DNA of 28,039 nucleotides from NCBI RefSeq assembly GCF_000428785.1, contig NZ_AUAP01000023.1, forward strand, positions 1-28,039. Direction: 5' to 3'. Both the position numbers and the translations under genes were made by a program. Under the pieces are notes generated by a model. That model was not told where the DNA came from, searched no databases, and saw only the letters and a list, made by a program, of their open reading frames with translations. How positions within the stretch are numbered: position 1 is the stretch's first letter; each line of letters begins with the position of its first letter. Positions 14,290 through 21,765 of this stretch are shown in pieces. Source of the stretch: Conchiformibius kuhniae DSM 17694 (GTDB lineage: Bacteria > Pseudomonadota > Gammaproteobacteria > Burkholderiales > Neisseriaceae).

Positions 14290-15708
14290 TTATTGCTGCG
14301 CGGCCTGATTACGCAGGTATTGCACCAGCAGGGCAACGGGGCGTCCGCTCGCGCCTTTTTCTTTGCCTGATTTCCATGCCGTGCCGGCGATGTCCAGATG
14401 CGCCCAAGCGTAGTTTTGCGCGAAATGGGCAAGGAAGGTGGCGGCGGTAATCGTGCCGGCAGGGCGTCCGCCGATGTTTTGCAAGTCGGCAAAATTGGAT
14501 TTGAGCTGCTCTTTGTATTCGTCAAACAGGGGCAGTTGCCATGCTTTGTCGTTGGTTTCGCGGGCGGCGGCGAGCAGTGCGTCTGCCAAGTCCTGATTGT
14601 TGGCGGTCAGCCCGCTTGCCACATGACCCAAGGCGATGATGCACGCGCCGGTGAGGGTGGCGGCGTCAATCACCGCTTTGGGCCGGAAGCGTTCGACATA
14701 GGTCAGCGCATCGCACAAGACCAAACGCCCTTCGGCATCGGTGTTCAGGTTTTCTACGGTGGTGCCGTTCATGGTTTTCACGATGTCGCCCGGCTTGGAC
14801 GCGCCGCCGTCCGGCATGTTTTCGCAGGTGGCAACCACCACTTTCAAATTAATCGGCAGCTTGGCTTTTACGGCGGTGAGAAACGCGCCAATCACGCTTG
14901 CCGCGCCGCACATATCGTATTTCATTTCGTCCATGCCTTCGCCGGGTTTGAGCGAAATGCCGCCCGAGTCGAAGGTCAAACCCTTGCCCACCAGCACAAT
15001 CGGTGCCTGTTCGGGGTCGGACGCGCCCTGATGGCTCAATTCCAGCAGCTTGGGTTCTTGCACGCTGCCTTTTGCCACGCCCCAAAATGAGGGCATGTTG
15101 TCGCGGATAAAGTCGCCGCCGAGAATGGTGGCGGACGCGCCGAGTTTTTGTGCGGCATCGGCGGCGGTTTCCGCCAAATAAGTCGGGGTGCAGACATTGG
15201 GCGGGCAATTTGCCAAGTCTTTGCAGAAATTCGTGCCGAACAACAGGGCATCGGCAGCATCAATGGCGTGTTGCACCGCTTCGCCGTGCTGTGCGTGTAC
15301 GAAAACCGCGTGCGTCAGTTTGGCGGGTTCGGACTGCGATTTGAAGCGGTCGAAGCGGTATGCGGCTTCGCCGAAGGCGGCAATCAGCGCAGTGGCGGTG
15401 CGCGGCGCATCGATGTGGCAGAAAATATTCACATCAACGGCAACGGCGGCGTGTTTTTGCGCCCAAGCGGCGGCTTCGCGTGCGGCTTTTTGCAAGGTGG
15501 CGGTGTCCAAATCGGCAAAACGCAACACGGCAAACTGCGCCAACTTGCCTTCAAACGGCACTTGCGCGGCGGCAAACGATTCGTTTTCGCCCAAAGCGGC
15601 TGCCAACAAAGCGGCGGTTTCGTGGCTGATTTTGTTTTCCGTGCCTTTGGTGCAGACAAACAACTGCGCCGCCTGTGCGGGCAACTGTGCGGATACGGTG
15701 AATTGCAT
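14290..15708 (-). CDS. pepA: Leucyl aminopeptidase (M17 family)
   Basis: Cytoplasmic metallo-aminopeptidase, usually a hexamer with two metal ions per active site; PepA in some bacteria also binds DNA in site-specific recombination. The 472-residue protein has an N-terminal variable domain and a C-terminal catalytic domain with VGKGLTFDSGGISLKPG (metal-binding lysine and aspartate), MKYDMCGAASVIG and NTDAEGRLVLCDAL, the M17 signature carrying Asp, Glu and Arg. These are complete, so the enzyme should be active. The ATG at 15708 is used because it is preceded by GGAG about 11 bases away; the TTG two codons upstream is less likely. It is transcribed alone, between two minus-strand terminators. 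Confidence 0.95.
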   Translation of the reverse strand: MQFTVSAQLPAQAAQLFVCTKGTENKISHETAALLAAALGENESFAAAQVPFEGKLAQFAVLRFADLDTATLQKAAREAAAWAQKHAAVAVDVNIFCHIDAPRTATALIAAFGEAAYRFDRFKSQSEPAKLTHAVFVHAQHGEAVQHAIDAADALLFGTNFCKDLANCPPNVCTPTYLAETAADAAQKLGASATILGGDFIRDNMPSFWGVAKGSVQEPKLLELSHQGASDPEQAPIVLVGKGLTFDSGGISLKPGEGMDEMKYDMCGAASVIGAFLTAVKAKLPINLKVVVATCENMPDGGASKPGDIVKTMNGTTVENLNTDAEGRLVLCDALTYVERFRPKAVIDAATLTGACIIALGHVASGLTANNQDLADALLAAARETNDKAWQLPLFDEYKEQLKSNFADLQNIGGRPAGTITAATFLAHFAQNYAWAHLDIAGTAWKSGKEKGASGRPVALLVQYLRNQAAQQ

Positions 15709-15749
15709 GGTCAAACTACTCCGAGTGGTGGTGTGAAAAAATCAAACGG

Positions 15750-15770
15750 GTGCGGATTGTTCGTCCGCAC
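15750..15770 (-). terminator. Probable terminator of the pdxH-DUF4178 operon
   Basis: A 7-bp stem GTGCGGA/TCCGCAC (15750-15756, 15764-15770) lies 38 bases past the stop of the minus-strand operon; on the minus strand TTTGATTTTTT follows after three bases. The spacing of the T-tract is not ideal. It lies just upstream of pepA. Confidence 0.55.
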
Positions 15771-15807
15771 GGGTGGGAAATCAGGGTGGCGGGACGGCGC
15801 GTCCTGC

Positions 15808-17337
15808 TCATGCGTCATCGCGCCCGAACATCAATGCTTGGTACACGAACACGCTGACCACCGCAGACATAAACAAGCCGCCGAAGTCGCCCCTGCCCAG
15901 CAGGGTCAGCCAAGCGGGCAGGTTAATCAGCGCGTAAAAACCGAGCAAGCCACGGCGCAGCCTGTCGGAAGGCGCATTTTGGCGGTCGCGGGGTTGGTCG
16001 GCGCGTTTGCCCAAAGACGGAAACGCGGTCAGGATTTCGCGGTTAAACCGAATGGGCGTGCTGCGGCTCCACGCCAGCTCGTGGCGGCTTTGTTCGGCGC
16101 ACAGCTTGGCGCGTCCGTCCGCATAATCGGTGTAGAGCGACACGTCGCCCGTGCGGATTTGCCAATAAAACGCGCCCGCCGCATAGCTCACGCGCCCGCC
16201 GTAGCGGTAGAGCAGGGGCTTGCCCTGCGGATTGCCGTGCGGGTCGGTGCGCGGAAACGCCGCCAATGTTTCCGACTCGAACCAGCCGTCTTCGGGGGTT
16301 TCCACCAGCCAGTGGAAGCGTGTGCCGTCCGGTTCGTAGAGCAGATAGGCAAACCACCAGCCGCGCGGCACGATGCCTTCGGGCGGATAGCCTTCCAGCG
16401 CGGCGCGGGCGTCGTCGCCGTCCAGCTCTTCATAGCGCACCGCGCCCATCACCGTTACCGCTTTGCCGCGCCACACGCCCTGTGTGCCGATGGGCAGGGT
16501 GAGTGCTTTTTGTTGGGCTTGGCGCATGTTGTTGGCGGCAATCAGCACGGTGTCCTTGCCCGATGTGTCCAATTCGCTGTTGCAGGCGGGGCAAATCAGC
16601 TTTCGGGTCAAACCGTATGCCCAATGCACGGGCGCGCCGCAGTGGGGGCAGGGGTTGGCACAGCGTTCGCCGCGCAGCCGTCCTGCCGCTTGGCGGATTT
16701 GGAAGCGGTCGCGCAGGTTGCCCAAAGACAGCGATTCGAACGACACCACGCTGCCCAAATAGGCGGCGGGCGGGGTTTCGCCGTAGTCCAGCGTGAGAAA
16801 ATGCTGTTCGCAACGCCAATCCGCCACGCGGTTGTGCCATTGTTCGGGCAGGACGAAGGGCAATTCGCCCTGTGCGGCGGCGTGGCTCAAGGTGATGTCG
16901 CGCACGTCGCTGGCGACAAAATTTTTGCTGTAATGCAGGGTGGTTTCGCCGGCGCGGATGCGGGAAAATTCGGGGCAGGATTCGGGCGGGGAAACGCGGC
17001 GGGTGAGGGCGTACAGGTCGCCCGCTTCGGCAAGCCAGCCGTTGCTGCCGTCTTCAAAACGCAGATACCATTCGTTCCACACGCCCGCATCGTAACGCGC
17101 CTGAATGCGCCCGATAAGGGCAAAGCCCAAGGCGGCAAAACGCCCCGTCGTGCCGATTTGCAGGGGCGATGCGTCTTCCAGCAAGGCGGAATCGCGCCCC
17201 GTGTCGTTCAGGCTGCCGTCTTGCAGCACCAGCATGCTGTTGCAGTAGCCGCACACCACCGTAACGGCGGTGGGCGATGCCACGTCCACCGGTGCGCCGC
17301 AGCTTGGGCAATCGGTGTGGAAAAACGGCGTGCTCAT
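15808..17337 (-). CDS. DUF4178-type protein with zinc ribbons and C-terminal membrane anchor
   Basis: 509 residues, function unknown. N-terminal zinc ribbon CPSC...CGYC (Cys10/13/29/32); a beta-rich DUF4178-like module at about 58-195 (GRIQARYDAGVWNEWYLRF is typical); a second zinc ribbon CPHC...CPAC (Cys230/233/249/252); a second DUF4178-like module at about 283-415; and two membrane segments near 463-480 and 486-504. The protein thus looks like a tandem duplication of ribbon plus module, anchored by its C terminus. The ATG at 17337 overlaps the pdxH stop as ATGA, giving translational coupling. Elsewhere DUF4178 genes occur beside polyamine-synthesis and PspA-like genes; the link to pdxH here is not explained. 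The DUF assignment is by recollection of family pattern. Confidence 0.75.
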   Translation of the reverse strand: MSTPFFHTDCPSCGAPVDVASPTAVTVVCGYCNSMLVLQDGSLNDTGRDSALLEDASPLQIGTTGRFAALGFALIGRIQARYDAGVWNEWYLRFEDGSNGWLAEAGDLYALTRRVSPPESCPEFSRIRAGETTLHYSKNFVASDVRDITLSHAAAQGELPFVLPEQWHNRVADWRCEQHFLTLDYGETPPAAYLGSVVSFESLSLGNLRDRFQIRQAAGRLRGERCANPCPHCGAPVHWAYGLTRKLICPACNSELDTSGKDTVLIAANNMRQAQQKALTLPIGTQGVWRGKAVTVMGAVRYEELDGDDARAALEGYPPEGIVPRGWWFAYLLYEPDGTRFHWLVETPEDGWFESETLAAFPRTDPHGNPQGKPLLYRYGGRVSYAAGAFYWQIRTGDVSLYTDYADGRAKLCAEQSRHELAWSRSTPIRFNREILTAFPSLGKRADQPRDRQNAPSDRLRRGLLGFYALINLPAWLTLLGRGDFGGLFMSAVVSVFVYQALMFGRDDA

Positions 17338-17966
17338 GGTGCGAGCCGTTCTTTGTGCCATGCGGTGCCGTCCGAGCGGTAGCGGATGCGGTCGTGCAAA
17401 CGGCTCGGACGTCCCTGCCAAAATTCAAGCATGTCGGGGCGCAGCAGATACCCGCCCCAATGCGGCGGGCGCGGTACGTCTGCCGGATACTGCGCGGCAA
17501 ACTTCGCCGCCCGCGCCAGCAATACGCTCTTGCCCGCAATCACGCGGCTTTGTTCGCTTGCCCACGCGCCGATGCGGCTGGTGTAGGGGCGTGAGGCGAA
17601 GTAGGCATCGGATTGCGCGGCGGGCAGGCGTTCCACCCGCCCCGTTACCCGCACCTGACGTTCCAGTTCCGCCCAAAAAAAAGTCAGTGCCGCAAACGGA
17701 TTGTGTGCCAAATCCTCGCCTTTGCTGCCGGCATAGTTGCTGAAAAACACAAAGCCCTCGTCATTGGCTTCTTTCAGCAGCACCACCCGCGCATGGGGGC
17801 GTCCGTCCGCGCCGACTGTGGCAAGGTTCATCGCCGTGGGTTCGTTCACTTGCGCGGCAAACGCTTCTTCCAGCCACAGGGCAAACTGCGTCAAAGGCTG
17901 TTCGGCGCATTGGCTGCGTTTGAGTTGCTGCTTGCTGTATTCGGCGCGGATGTCGTGCAAGTTCAT
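17334..17966 (-). CDS. pdxH: Pyridoxamine/pyridoxine 5'-phosphate oxidase
   Basis: FMN enzyme making pyridoxal 5'-phosphate, the last salvage and synthesis step of vitamin B6; cytoplasmic dimer. The 210-residue protein shows MNLATVGADGRPHARVVLLKEANDEGFVFFSNYAGSKG in the FMN-binding half and the C-terminal family signature FWQGRPSRLHDRIRYR, ending ERLAP. The ATG at 17966 is chosen because MNLHDIRAEY is the conserved start and AAAAGGAATTTTG precedes it at a good distance; an in-frame start further upstream (18035) would run through a dispersed repeat. That repeat supplies the ribosome-binding site. It heads a two-gene operon with the DUF4178 gene. Confidence 0.96.
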   Translation of the reverse strand: MNLHDIRAEYSKQQLKRSQCAEQPLTQFALWLEEAFAAQVNEPTAMNLATVGADGRPHARVVLLKEANDEGFVFFSNYAGSKGEDLAHNPFAALTFFWAELERQVRVTGRVERLPAAQSDAYFASRPYTSRIGAWASEQSRVIAGKSVLLARAAKFAAQYPADVPRPPHWGGYLLRPDMLEFWQGRPSRLHDRIRYRSDGTAWHKERLAP

Positions 17967-17967
17967 C

Positions 17968-18067
17968 AAAATTCCTTTTCGGTTTGATACCCCGTTTACG
18001 GCGGTAAAATCAGCTTTTGTTCGGGCGGAGCGCAAGCCCGTTCCAATCAGGGCAAGGCATGGGGCTG
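17968..18067. repeat. Dispersed noncoding repeat, copy A
   Basis: About 100 bp shared with 24921-25023 in the same plus-strand orientation. Shared blocks: AAAAT-CCTTTT-GGT-TGA-ACCCCG with TTTACGGCGGTAA near the left, TTCGG in the middle, and an identical 23-base block at 18045-18067 beginning AATCAGGGCAAGGCATGG. Here it lies between nusB and pdxH, and its left end contains the pdxH Shine-Dalgarno. Confidence 0.75.
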
Positions 18068-18114
18068 CGCTTTATGCGTGCTGCCTTGTGTGTTGAAACA
18101 TGGCGTGTTCCTTG

Positions 18115-18549
18115 TCAGTGCGCTTGGCGTTTGCCCTCGTGCGGGCGCAGCTTGGCGGCGAGTTTGTCCAAAATGCCGTTTACGAAACGGTGGCTTTCCG
18201 TACCGCCGAAGGTTTTGGTGACTTCAATCGCTTCGTTGATGATGACGGGGTAGGGCGTTTGCGGCATTTCCTGCAGTTCGTACGCCGCCATCAGCAGCAC
18301 GCTTTTTTCAATCGGGTTAATCAGGCGGATGTCGCGGTCGGTGAGCGGACGAATCAGCTCGGCGTATTGCTCGCGTTTGGCATTCGCGCCGAAAAAAATC
18401 TGCGTAAACAGCTCGTCGTCTGCCTGATGGAAGTTGCGGCTTTCGCGAATGTTCGCGGCGATTTCGGGGGCGGCGGTGTCGTTGATGGCGGCTTGGTACA
18501 GTGCCTGTACCGCAAATTCACGCGAACGGCGGCGCGGGGAAATTTTCAT
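18115..18549 (-). CDS. nusB: Transcription antitermination factor NusB
   Basis: Helical RNA-binding protein that with NusE (S10) binds boxA and supports rRNA antitermination. The 144-residue protein has the canonical basic start RRRSREFAVQALYQ and the conserved NPIEKSVLLMAAYEL, then VIINEAIEVTKTFGGTESHRFVNGILDKLA near the C terminus, all matching the family. The ATG at 18549 overlaps the ribH stop as ATGA, the common ribH-nusB arrangement. No terminator is evident in the 148 bases before pdxH, which hold repeat copy A, so read-through into pdxH is possible. Confidence 0.96.
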   Translation of the reverse strand: MKISPRRRSREFAVQALYQAAINDTAAPEIAANIRESRNFHQADDELFTQIFFGANAKREQYAELIRPLTDRDIRLINPIEKSVLLMAAYELQEMPQTPYPVIINEAIEVTKTFGGTESHRFVNGILDKLAAKLRPHEGKRQAH

Positions 18550-19028
18550 CGTGATTCCTTAAGTTCGTGTTCGGGTGCGTTCAACTGCTTGAGCAAATTT
18601 GCCATTTCCACCACCGCTTTGGCGGCGTCTTCCGCTTTCTCGCGCACCCGCGAATGGGCTTGCGAATCGTTTTCGGTGGTGAGAATGGCATTGGCAATCG
18701 GAATGTTGAAGTCCAAGCCCACGCGGGTGATGCCCGCGCCCGATTCGTTGGCTACCAGCTCGAAATGGTAGGTTTCGCCGCGAATCACCGCGCCCAGTGC
18801 CACCAGTGCGTCAAACTGCCCGGAAGCCGCCATGTTTTGCAGCACCAACGGCACTTCCAAAGCGCCGGGAACGGTGGCGGCGGTGATGTCGTCGTCTGCC
18901 ACGCCCAGTGCCGTCAGTTGGCGGCGGACGATGGCAAGCATCGCGCTGCCGATTTCGTTGGAAAAGCGGGCTTGGACGATGCCGATTTTCAAACCCCGAC
19001 CGTTGTGGTCGGGCGCATAAGTACGCAT
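18546..19028 (-). CDS. ribH: 6,7-dimethyl-8-ribityllumazine synthase
   Basis: Condenses 5-amino-6-ribitylamino-uracil with 3,4-dihydroxybutanone 4-phosphate, the penultimate step to riboflavin. The 160-residue protein carries KIGIVQARFSNEI, VPGALEVPLVLQ, and GAVIRGETYHFELVANESGAGI with the catalytic histidine. It would form the usual pentamer or icosahedral shell. ATG at 19028 is preceded by AAGGAAACCTC, a strong ribosome-binding site. It is coupled to nusB by a four-base overlap. The product feeds FMN, the cofactor of PdxH encoded downstream. The upstream 166-base gap is mostly NIME-like copy 3; I could not identify a promoter. Confidence 0.96.
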   Translation of the reverse strand: MRTYAPDHNGRGLKIGIVQARFSNEIGSAMLAIVRRQLTALGVADDDITAATVPGALEVPLVLQNMAASGQFDALVALGAVIRGETYHFELVANESGAGITRVGLDFNIPIANAILTTENDSQAHSRVREKAEDAAKAVVEMANLLKQLNAPEHELKESR

Positions 19029-19083
19029 GAGGTTTCCTTTTTGATTGATTTTTCGTTGAATATTGTGTCGGCAGGGCGGGTTT

Positions 19084-19190
19084 GGGGTGTGCCGTTAATT
19101 AAATTTTTTACTGAAAACCAGTATCATACAAACACATCGTCCCGCCCGCGCGGGCATGACGGCGCGGTGTTTTTTGTTTAATTGATGACA
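19084..19190. repeat. NIME-like repeat, copy 3 (internal deletion)
   Basis: Left end GGGGTGTGCC and right end AATTGATGACA match the outer arms of copy 2, and the motif ACTGAAAACCAGT and the block CGCGGGCATGACGG are shared, but the core between the two dRS3 sites is missing. Length is about 107 bp against 196 bp. It ends four bases from the stop codon of the next gene. Confidence 0.65.
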
Positions 19191-19194
19191 ATGC

Positions 19195-19515
19195 CTAATC
19201 CTGCGGCTGCCAGTCGGCGGCGGCGACAAAGCCCTGCGTGTCCTCACACCATTCCCACGCGCCCGCCGCTTCGCCCATCAGCGCGGCGGTATCGGGGTGG
19301 CCGCGCAGCACGTCCTGAAGCGGCACGGTGGCGAAATTGTCGGGATTGTCGCAAAATTCATCGCTTTCATCGCCGCGAAAAAAACGCCAGCCGCTGTCGT
19401 GTTCGAAAGCGGGGGCTTCGCGGTAGAGAAAACCGACGGGCGCACCGTCGTCCAGCAAACGGCTGACAACGGCATAGTCCAAAGCGGCGGACAGGGCTTG
19501 GGCAAAGGCATTCAC
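19195..19515 (-). CDS. DUF2185 / Imm33-type protein (possible orphan immunity protein)
   Basis: 106 residues, acidic and soluble. Motifs AVVSRLLDDGAPVGFLYRE (about 15-33), DSGWRFFRGDE and DNPDNFATVPLQDVL match, from memory, the DUF2185 family, which is also described as polymorphic-toxin immunity family Imm33. The start is GTG at 19515, the only start that fits the reading frame here; an ATG four bases downstream is out of frame. A TATAAT -10 lies 36 bases upstream. No toxin, effector or Rhs/contact-inhibition gene is adjacent, so an immunity role is only a family-based guess. It is a single gene divergent from rpsO. Confidence 0.7.
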   Translation of the reverse strand: MNAFAQALSAALDYAVVSRLLDDGAPVGFLYREAPAFEHDSGWRFFRGDESDEFCDNPDNFATVPLQDVLRGHPDTAALMGEAAGAWEWCEDTQGFVAAADWQPQD

Positions 19516-19550
19516 GGCAACAAACGTTCTTTAAAAACCATATCGGTCGG

Positions 19551-19556
19551 ATTATA
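19551..19556 (-). promoter_or_regulatory. -10 element of the DUF2185 gene
   Basis: Minus-strand TATAAT (ATTATA at 19551-19556), 36 bases before the GTG start; the -35 region is T-rich and weak. Confidence 0.5.
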
Positions 19557-19601
19557 CGCTATTTCGGCAAAAAAATTCTGTATCGGGGCGGCAGATTGTG
19601 G

Positions 19602-19607
19602 CATAAT
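19602..19607 (+). promoter_or_regulatory. Candidate -10 element of rpsO
   Basis: CATAAT at 19602-19607 with TTGTGG just upstream, 114 bases before the rpsO ATG. The -35 region near TTCTGTAT (19576-19583) is weak. The long leader between it and the gene would suit S15 autoregulation, known in other bacteria, but no specific fold was identified. Confidence 0.35.
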
Positions 19608-19720
19608 CCCGCCGTCCCCGAGTTTCGATTGGGGGCATGTTCAGGAGTTTGCAGGGGTTTTGCGTTCCCGCTCGGCAAACTTGTCGCCGCAAGGCTTGAT
19701 TTTTATTTAGGATTTTGATT

Positions 19721-19990
19721 ATGGCTCTGACCGTAGAACAAAAAGCACAAATTGTCAAAGATTTTCAGCGCAAAGAGGGCGACACCGGCTCTTCCGAAGT
19801 GCAAATCGCGCTGCTCACCTTCCGCATCAATGATTTGACCCCCCATTTCAAAGCAAACCCCAAAGACGTGCACAGCCGTCGCGGTTTGCTGAAAATGGTC
19901 AGCCAGCGCCGCCGCCTGCTCGCCTACCTGCGCCGCACCGATGCCGACACCTACCGCAACGTGATTACCCGTTTGGGTTTGCGCAAGTAA
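19721..19990 (+). CDS. rpsO: 30S ribosomal protein S15
   Basis: Primary 16S rRNA-binding protein of the small-subunit platform. The 89-residue length equals that of the family. Conserved blocks: GDTGSSEVQIALLTFRINDLTPHFK and HSRRGLLKMVSQRRRLLAYLRR, ending ITRLGLRK. The start is the ATG at 19721 (MALTVEQK); the ATG two codons upstream is spurious by comparison with the family. The ribosome-binding site is TAGGAT. No pnp gene follows, unlike many bacteria; a terminator is found instead. Confidence 0.98.
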   Translation: MALTVEQKAQIVKDFQRKEGDTGSSEVQIALLTFRINDLTPHFKANPKDVHSRRGLLKMVSQRRRLLAYLRRTDADTYRNVITRLGLRK

Positions 19991-20022
19991 GCGCAGACAG
20001 GCTGAACGTCCGTGTTTTTGCC

Positions 20023-20062
20023 AAGCCGCCCCGCCACACACACGAGGGCGGTTTTGCTTTTT
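20023..20062 (+). terminator. Terminator of rpsO
   Basis: AAGCCGCCC (20023-20031) pairs with GGGCGGTTT (20046-20054), including one G-T pair, followed by a T-rich tract (TTTTGCTTTTT). It lies 33 bases past the stop codon. Confidence 0.75.
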
Positions 20063-20090
20063 CCCCCAACTGTTTTCGCAAGGAACAACC

Positions 20091-20639
20091 ATGTCTTCCG
20101 TTTATGATTTTACCGTCAATACTTTGGACTATCAGGCACGCGCTTTGAGCGACTATCGCGGCAAGGTGCTGCTGATTGTCAATACCGCCACCCGTTGCGG
20201 GCTGACCCCGCAATACGGGCAGTTGCAGGATTTGTATGCCAAATACCGCGAACAAGGCTTGGAAATCTTGGATTTCCCCTGCAACCAGTTCCGCGAGCAA
20301 GCGCCCGAAGAAGGCAAGGAATACGCGCAATTGTGCCAAATGAAATTCGGCACGGAATTTACTATTTTTGAAAAAATCGAGGTAAACGGCGACAACGCCC
20401 ACCCGCTTTATGTGTTTTTGAAGCAGCAAAAGCCCGAAGACGAAGGCAATGCCAAATTTCAGGATTTGCTGATTCGCTTGGCGTCTTTGGGCGAGAAGCG
20501 CGAGGGCAGCGACATCAAGTGGAATTTCACCAAGTTCTTGATTAACCGCAAAGGCGAAGTGGTGGCGCGTTACGCACCCAGCACCGAGCCGCAGGAGTTG
20601 GCTGCCGACATCGAGCGTTTGCTGGCAGAAACGGCATAA
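20091..20639 (+). CDS. gpxA: Glutathione peroxidase (cysteine type)
   Basis: Reduces hydrogen peroxide or lipid hydroperoxides with glutathione or thioredoxin. The 182-residue protein has the peroxidatic cysteine in NTATRCGLTPQY (Cys36, in place of selenocysteine), DFPCNQFREQAP with Gln70, and WNFTKFLIN with Trp144, completing the Cys-Gln-Trp catalytic set. The usual Gly-Gly in the FPCNQF block is changed to Arg-Glu. An insertion around 108-140 (KPEDEGNAKFQDLL...) is typical of the longer bacterial forms. ATG at 20091 follows AAGGAACAACC. The hydroxyacid dehydrogenase gene starts 11 bases after its stop, so they probably form an operon. No signal peptide; cytoplasmic. Confidence 0.92.
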   Translation: MSSVYDFTVNTLDYQARALSDYRGKVLLIVNTATRCGLTPQYGQLQDLYAKYREQGLEILDFPCNQFREQAPEEGKEYAQLCQMKFGTEFTIFEKIEVNGDNAHPLYVFLKQQKPEDEGNAKFQDLLIRLASLGEKREGSDIKWNFTKFLINRKGEVVARYAPSTEPQELAADIERLLAETA

Positions 20640-20650
20640 GGGTGCGGGCG

Positions 20651-21592
20651 ATGACGCGGATTGTCTTTCTCGACCGCGATACTTTGCCGACCCGTCCGTT
20701 TTGCTTTGATTTTCCGCACGATTATGCCGAATACGGCTTGACCGCGCCCGATGAGTTGGCGGCGCGGATTGCCGGTGCGGACATCGTCATCTGCAACAAG
20801 GTGGTGTTTGACCGCGCCGCCTTTGCCGCCGCGCCGCGTTTGAAGCTGATTGCCCTGACGGCAACCGGCTACGACAACATCGATTTGCCCGCCGCCCGCG
20901 AAGCGGGGGTAACGGTGTGCAACGTCCGTGCCTACGGCAACGAAAGCGTGGCGGAACACGCCTTGATGATGATGCTCGCGCTGATGCGGAACCTGCCTGC
21001 CTACATGCGCGACGTGGCGGCGGGCGTGTGGCAGAACGCGCCGTTTTTCTGCCATTTCGGTGCGCCCGTGCGCGAGTTGCACGGCAAAACGCTGACCCTG
21101 TTCGGGCGCGGTAACATCGGGCAGACGCTGGCAGGCTATGCGCGGGCGTTCGGCATGACGGTGCTGTGGGGCGAACGCAAGGGCGCGGCAAGCGTGCGCG
21201 AAGGCTATACCCCGTTCGGGCAGGCACTGGCGCAAGCGGACGTGGTGTCGCTGCATTGCCCCCTAAACGCGCAAACGCGCCACATGATTGGCGAAGCCGA
21301 ATTGCAGATGATGAAAGCGGGCGCGGTGCTGATTAATGTCGGGCGCGGCGGTTTGGCAGACGAACAGGCAGTGTTGGCGGCGCTCAAATACGGGCAATTG
21401 GGCGGTGCGGGCTTTGACGTGTTGGGCCAAGAGCCGCCCCGCAACGGCAACCCCCTGTTGGCGCGGCTGCCGAATCTGATTGTTACCCCGCACAACGCTT
21501 GGGCAAGTGCCGAAGCCCTGTCGCGCATGACCGATATGGTGGAAGCCAACGTCCGTGCCTTTGTTGCGGGTACGCCGCAAAACACCGTTTGA
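20651..21592 (+). CDS. hprA: D-2-hydroxyacid dehydrogenase (glycerate dehydrogenase / hydroxypyruvate reductase type)
   Basis: NAD(P)H-dependent enzyme of 313 residues interconverting hydroxypyruvate and D-glycerate or a similar substrate. The Rossmann motif GRGNIG at 152-157 is followed by the usual helix (TLAGYARAFGMTV). Catalytic residues are all present: Arg232 in NVGRGG, Glu261 in GQEPP, His281 in TPHNAWAS. The C-terminal DVLGQEPPRNGNPLL resembles HprA more than lactate or phosphoglycerate dehydrogenases; the exact substrate is inference. The ATG at 20651 with AAGGGTG upstream is preferred to the GTG at 20642, since MTRIVFLD starts the first strand. Confidence 0.85.
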   Translation: MTRIVFLDRDTLPTRPFCFDFPHDYAEYGLTAPDELAARIAGADIVICNKVVFDRAAFAAAPRLKLIALTATGYDNIDLPAAREAGVTVCNVRAYGNESVAEHALMMMLALMRNLPAYMRDVAAGVWQNAPFFCHFGAPVRELHGKTLTLFGRGNIGQTLAGYARAFGMTVLWGERKGAASVREGYTPFGQALAQADVVSLHCPLNAQTRHMIGEAELQMMKAGAVLINVGRGGLADEQAVLAALKYGQLGGAGFDVLGQEPPRNGNPLLARLPNLIVTPHNAWASAEALSRMTDMVEANVRAFVAGTPQNTV

Positions 21593-21654
21593 GCAAAGCG
21601 GCATTTTTCAGATACACCACTGTTCAACATCTGATTTTTCCACAGAAAAGAAAC

Positions 21655-21678
21655 ACGGCGGGACTTTTTCCCCGCCGT
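21655..21678 (+). terminator. Possible terminator after hprA
   Basis: A perfect 8-bp GC-rich stem (21655-21662 with 21671-21678) with a T-rich loop but no T-tract after it. A weaker hairpin TCAGAT/ATCTGA (21608-21634) followed by five T residues lies closer to the hprA stop and may do the job. Confidence 0.4.
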
Positions 21679-21702
21679 TGCCGCCGTATGCCGCCCCCGC
21701 TA

Positions 21703-21731
21703 TTGAACAAGCCCGACAAAAAGGGTACACT
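21703..21731 (+). promoter_or_regulatory. Sigma-70 promoter of minCDE-oxyR
   Basis: TTGAAC (21703-21708), a 17-base spacer, and TACACT (21726-21731). It lies 34 bases before the minC ATG. Good match and ideal spacing. Confidence 0.7.
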
Positions 21732-21765
21732 TGTCCCCATTAAATAAAACAATCACATTTGAAAC

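Noticed and set aside
17967..18035. N-terminal extension of PdxH by 23 residues
   Set aside because: The extra codons are the translated dispersed repeat; a similar peptide arises from the other repeat copy, and the ribosome-binding site sits directly before the internal ATG.
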